This document shows positions 38,737 to 47,351 of a DNA stretch of 64,000 nt, piece after piece. This DNA is from AP-15 sp963796155 (lineage in GTDB: Bacteria > Pseudomonadota > Alphaproteobacteria > ATCC43930 > CGMCC-115725). Location: NCBI GenBank assembly GCA_963796155.1, contig CAWCKT010000010.1:62001-126000 (forward strand), written 5' to 3'. The notes below the pieces were generated by a model. That model ran no database searches and was not told the DNA's origin. It saw nothing but the letters and a program-made list of their open reading frames with translations. Position 1 is the first letter of the stretch. Each line of letters starts with the position of its first letter. Made by a program: the position numbers and the translations under genes.

Positions 38737-40383
38737 ATGGGCGAAAATCGCAGCCAGGTTCTAATCGTTGGCGCCGGCCCCGCCGGTCTCGCGCTGGCAA
38801 ATGATCTCGCGCTGCGCGGTCTCGCATTCCGAGTGATTGATGGGGGACCGGAGGCGGTGCGCGACTCGCGCGCGCACGGGATGACGGGAGCCACGCTTAT
38901 GGCGCTCGACAAGCTCGGCCTAAGCCAACGAATGCTTGCAGCGGCTAAGCGGCCTACGCCGGTGCTGCGCGAGTATTTTAACGGGCAACTCGTCGCCGAA
39001 ACCGACTTCGCGGCGCTGCCGCGACGGCCCTATCCGTCGCTGCTGCCGATCTTTCAGCAGCGGATTGTGCGCGCCCTCGAGGCGGCCCTTGTGGAGCGTG
39101 GCCATCGGGTCGAATGGTCGACGCGTCTAATCGGTTTCACGATGGACGAGCGCGGCGTAAACGCCGAAGTCGACCGCAACGGGACCAGTGGAAGGATCGA
39201 AGCAAGCTGGATCGTCGGCTGCGACGGCGCGCACAGTACAGTCCGCCGAGAGATAGGGTCGGATTTTTCGGGAAATTCACTGGGCCTGCACGGACTGGTG
39301 GCCGAGTGCGATCTCGATTGGAACTTGTCGCGCGACATCTGGTGGACATGGCATGGGACTAAAGGTTTAGCCGCTGCGCTCTATAATGATTTCACCGGGC
39401 AATGGCATGTACTGGCTTTCGACCGTAATGAGCAAAGCCGAACGGAAATCACAGCTTTTGAGAAGATCGGCATCTTGCTACGACGCTTCAGCGGGATAGC
39501 GGACGTGCAACCAAGCAATCCGACAAAAATCGATGCGCTCGCACCCTCCGACCGTATTGCCGAGCGATTTACCACTGGGCGGGCAATCCTTGTTGGAGAC
39601 GCGGCTCATTTATTCGCCGGCGCGGTGGGTCACGGCATCCATTGTGCCGTCGAAGACGCGCTGAACCTCGGCTGGAAGCTCGCTCTGACGATTTCGGGCG
39701 CTGCGGCTCCGTCGCTCTTGCAGACCTACGAGACTGAGCGCCGCGGACACGCCAACGAGGTCGTCCGCAAGGTCCGCTGGGTCGAGCGGATGATAACTCT
39801 GCGCGGAATGCCGGCGGCGGTGCTGTGGTGGGCCGTCCTTGTGCTTCGAAGACACTTGCGTTCGATCGGCTCGCTTGCGGATCGGCAGGCGGAATCCTTG
39901 GCAACAGATTATCAAGCGAGCTCATTGACGCGCCCCGACCCCACGCAAGCCGCATCCCGTGCGCGCGTTGGCAGGCGCATACAAGATGCAGTGTGCAGGG
40001 CTGGCGGTCAGCCGACATCGTTGCTCGAAATCATCCGCGGACCCCAGGCCGATCTGCTGCTCTTTGCCGGCATAAAGCCGACCCGAGAAGCGGCCGGAAT
40101 GCTGCGTCGCATCGAGCAGTGCGTTTACTCACTGGGCTCGTATTTGCACACCCACTTTGTCTTCTTATCTGAGGCAGATGCGCGCGATGCCGGTTTTGAG
40201 GGGGATGATGCCAAGGTAATCGTCGATGGTCAGGAAAGGCTACAGGCCGCTTTCGGCATTCGCGATCCCGAACTCGTCTACATCCGCCCGGACGGTTATA
40301 TCGGCTTTCGGGCTCGGGACCCGCGTGAGCAAACACTGCTCGATTACTTGCGCTTGATCTATATGAGAGAGCTGATCCACTGA
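38737..40383 (+). CDS. FAD-dependent aromatic hydroxylase-like monooxygenase
   Basis: 548 residues from ATG 38737. Rossmann FAD site VLIVGAGPAGLALANDLALR, the DG motif GCDGAHSTVRREIG, and the GD motif GRAILVGDAAHLF followed by HGIHCAVEDALNLGWKL, where His and Ala replace the usual Asn and Pro. A C-terminal thioredoxin-like domain (from about 440, ending VYIRPDGYIGFR) places it with the PheA/TfdB/RdmE class A monooxygenases. Its base composition is visibly lower in GC than its neighbours and it lies 290 bases from a resolvase remnant, so it may be acquired. Confidence 0.87.
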   Translation: MGENRSQVLIVGAGPAGLALANDLALRGLAFRVIDGGPEAVRDSRAHGMTGATLMALDKLGLSQRMLAAAKRPTPVLREYFNGQLVAETDFAALPRRPYPSLLPIFQQRIVRALEAALVERGHRVEWSTRLIGFTMDERGVNAEVDRNGTSGRIEASWIVGCDGAHSTVRREIGSDFSGNSLGLHGLVAECDLDWNLSRDIWWTWHGTKGLAAALYNDFTGQWHVLAFDRNEQSRTEITAFEKIGILLRRFSGIADVQPSNPTKIDALAPSDRIAERFTTGRAILVGDAAHLFAGAVGHGIHCAVEDALNLGWKLALTISGAAAPSLLQTYETERRGHANEVVRKVRWVERMITLRGMPAAVLWWAVLVLRRHLRSIGSLADRQAESLATDYQASSLTRPDPTQAASRARVGRRIQDAVCRAGGQPTSLLEIIRGPQADLLLFAGIKPTREAAGMLRRIEQCVYSLGSYLHTHFVFLSEADARDAGFEGDDAKVIVDGQERLQAAFGIRDPELVYIRPDGYIGFRARDPREQTLLDYLRLIYMRELIH

Positions 40384-40675
40384 CAAAGGAGCAGCCTCTT
40401 TGAGCCCGCCGGCGAAGGGCGGATTTCCCACCCAACTGCGCCGCCCAGGTTGGCTAGAGCAATGCCCGGATTGGCGGCGACACTCGCCGCTTCGCGGTTC
40501 CTGGAGCACCGGCAGCTCAGCACCGAAAGGGGTCGTTCGTTTGGCCGCCAGGAACCGGCAGGGAGTCGACCCACAGGCGACCTTGGATGCGTCGTCGAGA
40601 TTCCCTTGCCCTAGCCCGATCAAGGGTCTCGCCTCCCGCAAGATATGACCGGAACTGCCCCCCAACCGTCGCGCC
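40384..40675. other. Intergenic region between hydroxylase and resolvase remnant
   Basis: About 290 bases with no supportable gene; the composition is mixed and several short frames are broken, in keeping with decayed mobile DNA. Confidence 0.35.
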
Positions 40676-40837
40676 GTCCATGCCAGCTTCAGTGCCTACG
40701 GCCAGACGTTCGATGCGCAGCTTGAGGAGCTACGCGGCTGTATCAAGATGTACTGCGAGAAGGTGACGGGCGCGAACAACGACTGGCGCGAACTGCAGAA
40801 GATGCTCGATCACCTCGCTCCTGGCGAGCGTGGTTGA
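40676..40837 (+). pseudogene. Serine recombinase (resolvase) N-terminal remnant
   Basis: A start-less frame reads SAYGQTFDAQLEELRGCIKM then YCEKVTGANNDWRELQKMLD and HLAPGERG before TGA. It corresponds to the catalytic-domain block of Tn3-type resolvases/invertases (GQTLDAQLEQL..GC..IYREKVTGAR.DRREL..ML..L.PGD). The segment holding the catalytic Ser upstream and everything after it is gone, and several conserved Arg are substituted. It marks an old mobile-element insertion beside the lower-GC hydroxylase gene. Confidence 0.75.
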
Positions 40838-40905
40838 GGGTGTCGCGCATCGAAACCGCCCTCGCCGAATGCCGACCCTCCAACTCGCACCGATTTGGCA
40901 TAGGT

Positions 40906-41286
40906 TCATAAAATTCCGGCGTTTGCCCTAGCGCCCAGAACCCGAGCGACGGTGCTCAGCACCGTGGCGACCCTGAACGGCTTGTGGAGGAACGCGGCGT
41001 AGCCCGTACATCTTTCGGCAACCGACTTCTCGCTGAGCGAGCTCATCATGATGACCGGGATGCGCTGGTGAGCCGGCGCCGCCGCCATCGCGAGCAACAT
41101 TTCAGCGCCACCAAGTATCGGCATCATGAAGTCCAGCAGGATCACGTCGGGCGTTTCCTCCTCCAGTCTCACGAGGCCCTGCCTGCCGTTGGACGCGGTG
41201 ATAATTCGATAGCCCTCGTCGGTGAGGATGGTCTCTAGTACGTCGACGACGCCGAATTCATCGTCAACGACGAGGACCGTTGCCAT
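40906..41286 (-). CDS. Single-domain (CheY-like) response regulator
   Basis: 126 residues, receiver only: VLVVDDEFGVVDVL (acidic pocket), phospho-acceptor Asp in DVILLDFMMPI, Ser/Thr in VIMMSSLSEKS and Lys in FLHKPFRVATV. It has no output domain, so it must act by protein contact. It begins two bases after the KaiC-like gene and is the last member of the kinase - KaiC-like - regulator operon; the kinase is the likely phosphodonor. Confidence 0.92.
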   Translation of the reverse strand: MATVLVVDDEFGVVDVLETILTDEGYRIITASNGRQGLVRLEEETPDVILLDFMMPILGGAEMLLAMAAAPAHQRIPVIMMSSLSEKSVAERCTGYAAFLHKPFRVATVLSTVARVLGARANAGIL

Positions 41287-41288
41287 GA

Positions 41289-42803
41289 TTACTTCCTACG
41301 AGGTAGCCGAGCCGCCTGGTCCGCGGGCAGTTCCTCGCTCTTCAGTTGAGGGAAGCCGCTGAGGATGGCCTCGGCGCTGTCGAACGTATTGGCGAGTTCG
41401 ATGCCGGCAGCCGTGATTCGGAACTCCCGCAGTGACAAGTCGAAGTCGCTGTCGCGCATCTTGACGACGGAAATCAGCCGCCGGAGTTGCGACCTGATCT
41501 CGACGTACCGCAGCAGGATCAGGTTTTCGGCGAGCGTAGATAGGCCAATTGCCGGGCCCTCGATCACTCCACCGATCAGGTTCGGTGTCTCGGCCGTGTA
41601 GAACGTCGTGACGTCGAGCACGCGAAGCTCGTTCGCCAGCGCTGTCAAGAATCGGCCGATCCGATGCGGCCGGTCGGCAGCAATCTCCTGGAACCCGAGA
41701 AGTCCGTCGATGACGAGCCGCTTCACGCGCCGCCGCCGCACCGCCTCGACGAGGCGATTGCCGAGCGCGTCGAGGATGTCCTCGGTGGGCGGGTGCCAGA
41801 GAATCTCCAAATAACCCTGCTCGACGAGGCCGTCGAGCGCGATGCCGATGCCGGCCGCCTTGACCCGCAGCCGCAACGGCGTCTCGTAAAAGCCGAAAAA
41901 GAGACCGGGGTCCTCGGCCGACGACTGCGAGAGAAAATGTAGACCAAGGCTCGTCTTTCCTGCACCCGAGAAACCGAGGACGAGCGTTGCCGTGCCGCGC
42001 GGTATACCGCCGCCAAGCATCGCATCGAGCTGGTTGACGCCCGTCGTGCATCGCTCATCAGGCCACTCGTCATCGGCCGAAGGGCGCGCGAGCAGCGCCT
42101 CGAGTCGGGGATAGACGACGATGCCCGCTTCCGTGATCCGGAACGAATGCCGGCCGCGCAGGGCGTGGGTACCGCGGAGCTTGCGTACCTCCAGCTCCCG
42201 CTCGGCTTGCGTACCGAACAGCACATCGTGAAGCTCTATAAGCCCGTCCACCATCGTGTGCTCGGGGTGGTAGTCGTTGCGACGGCCATTCGTCAGAAGC
42301 AACGCGGTGCAACCTTCGACGGCTATGTGGGCCCGAAGCTCCTGGATGAACTTCTTAAACTCGCGATCCAACTCGCTGGATTCCTCGATGGCGATGAACC
42401 CATCGAGGACGAGCAAGGTTGCACTATGTGTCCGGATCTCGCGCCGCAATAAATCGATAAACCCCTTGACGCCGTCTTCCTCGAGGACGCGGAAGCCGTT
42501 CACGTAATAAACACCGTCCGGGATGAGTGCCGGCTCAAAGAACGACATTGTCTGCATGTGCTGCATCATGCGGTCGTGCGTTTCCGCCAAAAGAGTGACG
42601 TAGAGCGTACGATGTCCAGCGGCGACATGATTGAAGCAGAACTGGTTTCCGAGGATCGTCTTGCCCGTCCCCGGCTCGCCCCGCACGATGTAAATGCCCG
42701 CTTTAAGAAAGCCTCCTCGCAAAACGATGTCGAGGCCCGGGATGCCGGTCGGCACGCGCTCAAGGGGTGTCTGCCAGTCGGCATCGGTTGGATTGATAGC
42801 CAT
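41289..42803 (-). CDS. KaiC-like double-domain RecA ATPase
   Basis: 504 residues from ATG 42803 (AAGGG upstream). Two RecA/KaiC domains: CI with Walker A VRGEPGTGKTILGNQF and Walker B TLLVLDGFIAIEES, and CII with GFSGAGKTSLGLHF and KRLVIDGLLGF. Near the end of CII, IGLSTLAENLILLRYVEI aligns with the cyanobacterial KaiC segment carrying phosphosites Ser431/Thr432, and that Ser-Thr pair is kept. No kaiA or kaiB is nearby. Together with the flanking kinase and receiver it forms a non-cyanobacterial KaiC signalling module, often linked to stress or daily timing. Confidence 0.9.
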   Translation of the reverse strand: MAINPTDADWQTPLERVPTGIPGLDIVLRGGFLKAGIYIVRGEPGTGKTILGNQFCFNHVAAGHRTLYVTLLAETHDRMMQHMQTMSFFEPALIPDGVYYVNGFRVLEEDGVKGFIDLLRREIRTHSATLLVLDGFIAIEESSELDREFKKFIQELRAHIAVEGCTALLLTNGRRNDYHPEHTMVDGLIELHDVLFGTQAERELEVRKLRGTHALRGRHSFRITEAGIVVYPRLEALLARPSADDEWPDERCTTGVNQLDAMLGGGIPRGTATLVLGFSGAGKTSLGLHFLSQSSAEDPGLFFGFYETPLRLRVKAAGIGIALDGLVEQGYLEILWHPPTEDILDALGNRLVEAVRRRRVKRLVIDGLLGFQEIAADRPHRIGRFLTALANELRVLDVTTFYTAETPNLIGGVIEGPAIGLSTLAENLILLRYVEIRSQLRRLISVVKMRDSDFDLSLREFRITAAGIELANTFDSAEAILSGFPQLKSEELPADQAARLPRRK

Positions 42804-42810
42804 CGGTCCC

Positions 42811-43635
42811 TTACATTGGCGCAAGCGGAAGGGTCACAGTGAAGCTCGATCCTTCGGCACGGCGGCTGGTCACATGGATCTCGCCATGCATGGTATCCAC
42901 AAGCTGGCGAACCACCCAGAGGCCAATGCCAAAGCCACCCTGCTCGCGCCGGGTCACGGCACGCTCGAAGGCATCAAAGATGCGAGCCTGGTCTTCTTCC
43001 GAGATGCCGATCCCGTGATCCCGAACCGTCAATTGCGCCCTGGCGCCGTGACGAACCAACGATACCTCGATCGGCTCGCCGGCCCCATATTTGAGCGCAT
43101 TGGACAGCAGGTTATCGGCGATCTGCTCGACCGCCAGTTGATCGAGCAGCCCGGACACGTTGTCCTCGATCCTCGCCCATAGGCGGCAACCGGAGCGCTC
43201 GGCCTCCGGCCGATGCCGTTCTACGGCTTGTCGCATCACCGCGGAGAGCTCGACTAGCGAAAGTTCGGCGCACAGCTTTCCTGCAGTAATGCGCGAGACA
43301 TCCAGAAGCGTTGTCGCTCGCTTGATATACTCGCCTATCAGGCCGACCAGGCGCTCCAGCGCGACGATGATCGCTGCCGAGCACTCGCTTTCCGGGCGCC
43401 GTCCGACCGCCAACAAATGCTCAGCGTATCCGAGGATCGGCGTCATCGGATTGCGCAGCTCGTGAGCGGCGATCGCTATGAATTCGTCACGCGCGCGCAC
43501 CGCCTGCGCCAGCTCCACAGCAAGTCGCGCCTGCTGGCTCTCGAGCGCTGTCGGAGCGTGGAGGCGGGCGAACTTGCCGTTCAGCCTGCGAAATTTGGCA
43601 GCAGGCAGCGGTGCGTCTTGCATGTTCTTCTTCAA
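42811..43635 (-). CDS. Soluble sensor histidine kinase of KaiC module
   Basis: 274 residues with no membrane segment and no recognisable sensor domain, only an N-terminal helical stretch (about 1-48). Phospho-acceptor His in IAAHELRNPMTPILGYAEHL; HATPase_c boxes NLLSNALKYG (N), DHGIGI (G1), FGIGLWVVRQL (G2). Input must come from a partner, plausibly the KaiC-like ATPase whose ATG lies seven bases after this stop. It heads the three-gene operon. Confidence 0.9.
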   Translation of the reverse strand: MKKNMQDAPLPAAKFRRLNGKFARLHAPTALESQQARLAVELAQAVRARDEFIAIAAHELRNPMTPILGYAEHLLAVGRRPESECSAAIIVALERLVGLIGEYIKRATTLLDVSRITAGKLCAELSLVELSAVMRQAVERHRPEAERSGCRLWARIEDNVSGLLDQLAVEQIADNLLSNALKYGAGEPIEVSLVRHGARAQLTVRDHGIGISEEDQARIFDAFERAVTRREQGGFGIGLWVVRQLVDTMHGEIHVTSRRAEGSSFTVTLPLAPM

Positions 43636-44218
43636 CCCGACTGCTGTTCAACGAAGGGGGTAGGGTGACGTATCGATCGGTCGGCGACAGCCTACGCTCA
43701 CGGCTCGGAACCTTGTTGGCACAGGACCATTACGCGGCCGCACAGCTTCTCCCGGCGCCGAGCGGTAACTGTCTGTCAACACAAAGCCCATGAGGCGTCA
43801 TAAAAACGTCCGTCGAAATCGCCGGCAGACCGGCCCGCTGCGCTGACTAACGGCGGTTCCCCCTCGCCACCCGCACACGCCCGCCGCAGCTCACGCTCTG
43901 CATTCTGCGGCTTCTGAACCGCTCCAGTGAACCCGCCGCGCATGGGCATCGTGCAACGGTACCGACAAATGCGCTGAGCGGCATCCATCGGCGTGCTGAA
44001 CCGGTAGGCGGAGGGCGCCACCTTGGGGCGCCCGTCATCTGTCGATCGGCGCGTCAGGTTTGCGCGTGCTGCCGCGCGGAATGTCCCCTTCGCCCTTCCC
44101 ACCCTCCTGGGATCTTCGGGCAGGCAGCGGCGAATGACCGGTTAGCCCAGGACTAACCCGCCGGACAGAATGACCAACTCGGCCGCCCGTATGGCCGAGA
44201 CCGCCGGCCAGAAGTCGG
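43636..44218. other. 583-bp region without a supportable gene
   Basis: GC-rich, with broken frames on the minus strand. One contains RICRYRCTMPMRGGFTGAVQ, but no family is recognised and there is no ribosome site. It is likely decayed DNA separating the KaiC module from the catabolic region. Confidence 0.4.
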
Positions 44219-45046
44219 CTAAGCCGGGCGCTTCCAGCCGAGCCAGTCGATGATCGCCTGCCCCATCACGAGATCTTTGTCGCGGCCCTGAAGCCACGGC
44301 AATTCCTCGGTGAACATCGTCACGCATTGCCGGTAGGAGCACGGCATGCGGGTGATGTCGGTGCCCCAGAAGCAGCGCTGGGGACCAAACGCGTCATAGA
44401 TCTGGCGGATGTATTTGTGGATGTTGCGATAGGGGTAGGGCTCGCTCGAGTAGCTCGGCGCCCCCGAGAGCTTGACCGCGACATTGGGATATTTGGCGAG
44501 CGCCAGCATCTCGCCGAGATTGGCAAAGGCCGCATCGTCCTTTCCGGAGCCGCCCGCACCGCCGCGGCCATGGTGATCGATGTGCAATTTCAACCCGGGA
44601 TGGCGCTCGGCGATCCGACCGAACTCGGCGAGATGCCCGCCGGCCATCAGGCCGACCGGGAGTTTCTCCCGTTCGCAGGCCGCCCAAAACCAATCAACGG
44701 TGCCGTCCGACCACCAGCTTTGCTGATGCGGCTGGTTGAAGGTAAAGCGAAAGCCGAGCATGCCCGGGCGTTGCCGCCAATTCTTGACGATCTCCTCCTT
44801 GTTCGGGGCCTGCAGGTCGAAATTGCCGAGGATGCAGAATTTCTGCGGATAGGCCTTGACCGCCTCGACCGCCTGGACATTGGGCCCTTCGCCGAGCGTG
44901 CTGGGCGGATGGATGACCGCCGCGTCGACGCCGGCCTCGGCCATTTCCTTCAACGCGTCATCGACGTTGTAGGTCGGGATCTGCCGGTGCTGCGGCGACA
45001 TCCTGGCATTTTCCCAAAGGTGGATCTGTGAATCGACGATCAGCAT
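44219..45046 (-). CDS. Amidohydrolase-2 family TIM-barrel hydrolase
   Basis: 275 residues. MLIVDSQIHLWEN holds a variant metal motif (Q-I-H in place of H-x-H), with LHIDHHGRGG (His) and the final Asp in CFWGTDITRMP. This group includes gamma-resorcylate/ACMS decarboxylases, 2-pyrone-4,6-dicarboxylate lactonases and related ring-cleavage hydrolases. It stands upstream of the LysR-LLM region and may serve the same pathway. The loss of the first His of HxH fits the lactonase-like branch, in which metal use varies. Confidence 0.82.
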   Translation of the reverse strand: MLIVDSQIHLWENARMSPQHRQIPTYNVDDALKEMAEAGVDAAVIHPPSTLGEGPNVQAVEAVKAYPQKFCILGNFDLQAPNKEEIVKNWRQRPGMLGFRFTFNQPHQQSWWSDGTVDWFWAACEREKLPVGLMAGGHLAEFGRIAERHPGLKLHIDHHGRGGAGGSGKDDAAFANLGEMLALAKYPNVAVKLSGAPSYSSEPYPYRNIHKYIRQIYDAFGPQRCFWGTDITRMPCSYRQCVTMFTEELPWLQGRDKDLVMGQAIIDWLGWKRPA

Positions 45047-45109
45047 CGCGTTCCTCCTTTTGGTTAAGCCTGTAGTTCACTCGACTGCGGGTCCCCATCC
45101 TAATCCCGA

Positions 45110-45174
45110 ACCCTAACCCTCCCCCGCCCCCACCCTAACCCTCCCCCGCGTGCGGGGGAGGGGATGGGAGGGGG
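45110..45174. repeat. REP-like GC-rich palindrome
   Basis: Alternating CCCTAACCCTCCCCC blocks followed by CCCCCGCG-TGCGGGGG-AGGGG form a hairpin of the same type as those at 15226 and 60240. It overlaps the 3' end of the LysR gene and supplies its stop codon. Confidence 0.7.
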
Positions 45175-46147
45175 CTGCACGTGAGAAGGAAAAGGAGGAG
45201 GCCTCTCGCGGGGCCAATTCAGAGGCGGCAGGTTCCACGTGATCGGGATCCAGGCAAAGTCTGCCCTCAGCCTCGATGTCCGCGAGGACTCGCCTGACGA
45301 CCTCGGCCACGGCGTCGCGGGCCGAGGACGCGCCGCGGTTTGCGGCAACTCCGAGAGCCAGGGTTCTAAAAACCCCGCTTTCGGTGATCCGATGCGCTTC
45401 GGCCAGCCCGCGCGCGCATTCCCGGTAGACCGAGGAATGCGGCAGGATCGAGGCGCCCACTCCCTGCTGCACCATCAACCGGATCGTCTCGTGATCGTTG
45501 AGCTCGGTCTCTACTTGGAGCTCGATGCCGCGGCCGGCGAGCAGCGTCTCCATCGCCGCGCGCAGCCCGTCTCCAAGAATGAGCGGCGTACGGCCCAGCT
45601 CGCCGGGCGAAACGAATTCCCGCGGCCGCGCCCCGGGTCGGGTGACCAGCACCATTTCTTCCTCGGCCAGCCGGGTCGACTGGATCAGGCGGCTCTTCGA
45701 CATCTCCGACAGCAGGGCCAGATCGACGCGCCCGTCGACAATGAACTCCTCCAACCGGACCATTCCGGCATGGACGACCTTGAGCTCGATCATCGGATAA
45801 TGCCGGCGCATCCGGGCGAACAACTCAGGCACCACGACCGGGCACAGGGTCGGGGTGACGGCAAGGACGATTTTCCCGCTGGGGTGCGCCTTGTGAGCTC
45901 GGATTTCGTCGCCCGCCCGCTCGACATCGCGCAGGATGCGCTGCGCGCTCTCGAGCAGCCTCTGACCGCCTTCGGTCAGCCGCACGCCGCGGTTGGCGCG
46001 GGTGAACAAGGTGACGTCGAGCTCGTCCTCGAGCCGTTGGACATGCCGGGTGAGAGCCGGCTGGGCGACATGAAGATGCGCCGAGGCACGGGTGATGCTG
46101 CCGAGCTCGGCGATGCGGACAAAATAGTGAAGGCTGCGCAATTCCAT
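45113..46147 (-). CDS. LysR-family transcriptional regulator
   Basis: 344 residues. N-terminal helix-turn-helix MELRSLHYFVRIAELGSITR...HLHVAQPALTRHVQRLEDEL and a periplasmic-binding-like effector domain (from about 90). CbbR/NAC-type relatives bind an aromatic or metabolic co-inducer. It is divergent from the LLM operon, with a perfect T-N11-A box between them, and so is its probable activator. The last 19 residues (PSHPLPRTRGRVRVGAGEG) come from the REP palindrome and are not part of the fold. Confidence 0.92.
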   Translation of the reverse strand: MELRSLHYFVRIAELGSITRASAHLHVAQPALTRHVQRLEDELDVTLFTRANRGVRLTEGGQRLLESAQRILRDVERAGDEIRAHKAHPSGKIVLAVTPTLCPVVVPELFARMRRHYPMIELKVVHAGMVRLEEFIVDGRVDLALLSEMSKSRLIQSTRLAEEEMVLVTRPGARPREFVSPGELGRTPLILGDGLRAAMETLLAGRGIELQVETELNDHETIRLMVQQGVGASILPHSSVYRECARGLAEAHRITESGVFRTLALGVAANRGASSARDAVAEVVRRVLADIEAEGRLCLDPDHVEPAASELAPREASSFSFSRAAPSHPLPRTRGRVRVGAGEG

Positions 46148-46208
46148 CGTGCCGCGATTTCGCTCGCCCTCGCACCCGAGGTCAATCGAAATTCCCGCGC
46201 TGTCTCTT

Positions 46209-46223
46209 ATGCCGAAGCGGCAT
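46209..46223. promoter_or_regulatory. LysR-type T-N11-A operator
   Basis: ATGCC-GAAGC-GGCAT is a perfect 5-bp dyad in which T46210 and A46222 are separated by exactly 11 bases, the LysR consensus box. It is 61 bases from the LysR start and 85 from the first LLM gene, in the divergent promoter region. Confidence 0.65.
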
Positions 46224-46308
46224 GGCCATGATCGGAAATCGGCATTTGCTCGATGAGCAGATCGAAACTACCGTCGCCCAAGGTGCGGAATGGCAAGAGG
46301 AGCGGGCG

Positions 46309-47337
46309 ATGGAGGTCGGCGTCTACCATGAATTCCACTGCCGGCCGGACCAGACGCCGGCGGCGGCGTTCGCGGAGGCGCTGGCGCAGATCGAAGCGGC
46401 GGACCGCTGGGGACTGGACGCGATCTGGCTCGCCGAAATCCATCAGCAGGCTCGCCGCTCCATAATGAGCGCGCCGATGACCGTCGCCAGCGCGATTGCC
46501 GCCCGCACCAAGCACATCAAGATCGGCACCGGGGTCCAGGTCTTGCCCTTGTGCCACCCGCTGCGACTGGCCGAAGAGACCGCCACCGTCGACCAGATCA
46601 GCCACGGCCGCTTGCTGTTCGGCGTCGGCCGCAGCGGCAACCCGCGCAGCTACATGGCTTATGGCGTGCCGTATTCGGAAAGCCGCGAGCGGTTTCTCGA
46701 AACCCTCGACATCGTCAAAAAGGCGTGGACGCAAGACCGGTTTTCCTACGAAGGCAAGTATTGGCATTTCGACAACGCCAGTGCGGTGCCCCAGCCGTTT
46801 CAAAAGCCCTTCCCGCCGATCCGCGTCGCCGCGGCCAGCGAGGAAACCTTCCCGTCGCTCGGCGAGGCCGGCTACCCGATCTTTGTCGCGGTGCGCAGCG
46901 GCTCTCTGTCGGGGCTGGCGCCCGATCTCGCCGCCTATCGCCAAGCTCATAAGGCGGCCGGTCATCCCGGCGAGGGCGAGGTCTATCTGCGGCTGAGCCT
47001 GCACATCGCCGATACCGACCGGCAGGCGCTCGACCAGGCGGAAGAGAGCATCATGCTCGGCTATCGGACCTTGAGCACGCGGCTCGAAAATTCGCCCAAT
47101 CGGCGCCGCGCGGCGGAGGCGCAAACGGTCAAGACCATCTCCTACGAGGAGGTGCAGCGCGACAAGGTCATCATCGGCAGCCCGGAACGCGTCGCCGACC
47201 GCCTGCAGCAGCTACATGAGGAACTCGGACTGAACGGAATCCTGGCGGAGCTGAATTTCGGCGCGCTGATCCCGCACGAGCCGATGACGCGGTCGCTGCA
47301 GCTGCTGTGCGAGAAAGTCATGCCCCGCCTCCATTGA
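46309..47337 (+). CDS. LLM-class flavin-dependent oxidoreductase (subfamily B, copy 1)
   Basis: 342 residues from ATG 46309, chosen for GAGGAG upstream and the paralog-matching start MEVGVYHEFHCRPDQTPAAA. LLM barrel: WGLDAIWLAEIHQQARRS, HIKIGTGVQVLPLCHPLRLA, ISHGRLLFGVGRSGNPRSYM and PPIRVAAASEETF. It is highly similar to the protein at 49587-50642 throughout. First gene of the LysR-flanked operon. FMN-dependent monooxygenase activity is expected; the substrate is unknown. Confidence 0.9.
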   Translation: MEVGVYHEFHCRPDQTPAAAFAEALAQIEAADRWGLDAIWLAEIHQQARRSIMSAPMTVASAIAARTKHIKIGTGVQVLPLCHPLRLAEETATVDQISHGRLLFGVGRSGNPRSYMAYGVPYSESRERFLETLDIVKKAWTQDRFSYEGKYWHFDNASAVPQPFQKPFPPIRVAAASEETFPSLGEAGYPIFVAVRSGSLSGLAPDLAAYRQAHKAAGHPGEGEVYLRLSLHIADTDRQALDQAEESIMLGYRTLSTRLENSPNRRRAAEAQTVKTISYEEVQRDKVIIGSPERVADRLQQLHEELGLNGILAELNFGALIPHEPMTRSLQLLCEKVMPRLH

Positions 47338-47351
47338 GCGCGGATCCCGCC

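Noticed and set aside
43776..44102. Minus-strand 108-codon frame
   Set aside because: No recognisable domain or ribosome site, and stops break the neighbouring frames.
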